This document shows positions 6,465-7,182 of a stretch of 7,182 nt of DNA, one piece after another. Positions within the stretch are counted from its first letter, which is position 1; every line of letters starts with the position of its first letter. The notes under the pieces are model-generated. The model worked only from the letters and a program-made list of their open reading frames with translations. It did no database searches and was not told where the DNA came from. The stretch is from Nitrospiraceae bacterium. Its GTDB lineage: Bacteria > Nitrospirota > Nitrospiria > Nitrospirales > Nitrospiraceae. Position numbers and translations under genes: made by a program. The DNA is taken from positions 1 to 7,182 of the forward strand of contig JACVSD010000086.1 in NCBI GenBank assembly GCA_014534095.1, read 5' to 3'.

Positions 6465-6998
6465 TCACTGCACGAACCAGGCGTCGCCCACCCGCAATTT
6501 CGACCGGTGATCCGTGATTTCGATCTGCTGAAACGTGAATTCAATGACATCATTGGCAGGTCCCGCCGGAACCACGTCCTTGTCGGAATGCATCTTCACC
6601 GAAGCCACCGAGGCGTTCGTCAACTTAATCGTGTGGTCGAGCACCATGACTCCGCTCTGATCGGTTGCCATGAAATCCATGACAACCGATAATGACTCGT
6701 TCTTCGTCAGGGCCGCATAGAATTGAACCGAAGCCGGACCAAAGGGCTTCTTGATCCGGATTGGTTTGTGCTGACGCTTGCCGGACGCCAAACCGCTCGC
6801 CGCATCCCGCGGGCTGACCACTTCGTAGTCGAAGCTCAATCCCGCAAACTTCCCTTCAAATCCCTTGTTGACCAATTCACCTTTGAAGGGTCCTTGGATG
6901 GCGCCTGTCACGGACACGTAGAATTCCGGCGCCGCCTCTGCAGCGACCGCGTTGAGCACCAGGAACAGGAGCGCCCATGTGACCTGCTTCATTCGCAT
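6465..6998 (-). CDS. Second Hcp-family (type VI tube) homologue with N-terminal signal peptide
   Basis: 177 residues. Residues 1-22 form a clear signal peptide (R2, K4, core WALLFLVLNAVAA, cut after AEA). The mature part matches the large Hcp-type effector family: GAIQGPFKGE (32-41), a DYEVVSPRDAASGLASGKRQ block (57-75), HKPIRIKK (77-84), FGPASVQFYAALTKNESL (86-103), VLDHTIKLTNASVASVK (119-135) and a final EFTFQQIEI strand (153-161). It is little like the other Hcp homologue of this window outside the fold pattern, so the two are distinct subfamilies, not a recent duplication. No cysteines occur in the mature form. It is the first gene of the minus-strand set, followed after 25 bases by the YkgJ-type gene. 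Family members normally have no signal peptide. The fold call is strong; a periplasmic or secreted location follows from the leader. Confidence 0.93.
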   Translation of the reverse strand: MRMKQVTWALLFLVLNAVAAEAAPEFYVSVTGAIQGPFKGELVNKGFEGKFAGLSFDYEVVSPRDAASGLASGKRQHKPIRIKKPFGPASVQFYAALTKNESLSVVMDFMATDQSGVMVLDHTIKLTNASVASVKMHSDKDVVPAGPANDVIEFTFQQIEITDHRSKLRVGDAWFVQ

Positions 6999-7003
6999 CG
7001 CTT

Positions 7004-7009
7004 CCTCCT
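7004..7009 (-). promoter_or_regulatory. Ribosome binding site of the second Hcp homologue
   Basis: Minus-strand AGGAGG, within AAGGAGGAAG, ends five bases before ATG 6998. It selects this Met over a second Met two codons later and shows that the signal peptide is translated. Confidence 0.8.
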
Positions 7010-7083
7010 TGGATGACTACGTGTGCCTCTTATCAGCCCTCGTCATGCGAAGGACCCGGCTATCCTGCCGAGTGTGTCGTGCA

Positions 7084-7108
7084 CACGGTCGGAAAGTTCA
7101 TGACCGTG
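7084..7108. promoter_or_regulatory. Inverted repeat upstream of the minus-strand operon, candidate operator
   Basis: CACGGTC (7084-7090) and GACCGTG (7102-7108) form a perfect seven-base inverted repeat around an eleven-base centre, 86-110 bases before the second Hcp homologue. A smaller GTGTG/CACAC pair (7072-7086) overlaps its edge. The size and position would suit a dimeric regulator, but I recognise no known operator and no firm -35/-10 pair. Beyond this the 184-base stretch to the window end shows nothing I can identify. Confidence 0.3.
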
Positions 7109-7182
7109 CTGTGTCCTCGGCGCCTGCGTTCGGAGCACCAACATACGAGGTGAGCGGCCCTAGCGCGGCCGGTACGTCACCA

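Noticed and set aside
6440..6553. N-terminal extension of the YkgJ-type protein by 38 residues
   Set aside because: It would lie mostly inside the 3' end of the second Hcp gene. The extra residues do not look like part of the family, and ATG 6439 leaves normal operon spacing.
1..7182. CRISPR array, tRNA/rRNA genes, insertion sequence ends or phage attachment site
   Set aside because: I saw no regularly spaced direct repeats of CRISPR type, no tRNA-like cloverleaf, no transposase and no flanking duplication.

Overview
The window comes from a GC-rich Gram-negative bacterium. Five of the seven genes have clear or probable Sec signal peptides or N-terminal membrane segments, and start sites carry strong AGGAGG-type ribosome binding sites. 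The protein styles (Hcp- and VgrG-like proteins, a YkgJ cysteine-cluster protein, a small QHK-repeat protein) remind me of Nitrospira and relatives. That assignment is recollection, not something the sequence proves.

Layout. On the plus strand lie the 3' end of a coiled-coil gene (1-273), a proline-rich exported protein with a C-terminal InlB-B-like domain (433-1014), and an Hcp-fold protein with a signal peptide (1056-1601). Converging on them from the right, on the minus strand, are in transcription order: a second, divergent Hcp-family protein with a signal peptide (6998-6465), a YkgJ-type CxxCxxCC protein (6439-5756), a small membrane-anchored protein with a heptad-spaced Q-x-K repeat (5738-5442), a full-length VgrG-like spike with a signal peptide (5213-3165), and a cysteine-rich exported protein of 477 residues (3117-1684). 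The two clusters meet tail to tail across 82 bases. The first three minus-strand genes are tightly spaced and look like one operon. A 228-base gap precedes vgrG, which may or may not have its own promoter.

Main point. Hcp (tube) and VgrG (spike) are normally made without signal peptides and assembled in the cytoplasm by the type VI secretion baseplate. Here two Hcp paralogues and the VgrG all begin with a signal-peptide-like segment ending in an A-x-A site, directly downstream of well-placed ribosome binding sites. They are accompanied by further exported, disulfide-capable proteins of unknown function. No sheath, baseplate, membrane-complex, ClpV or PAAR gene is visible. The best reading is a periplasmic or extracellular tube/spike-like assembly, or a set of tail-derived proteins reused as envelope structures. 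I know of no description of such a system. Its function is inference.
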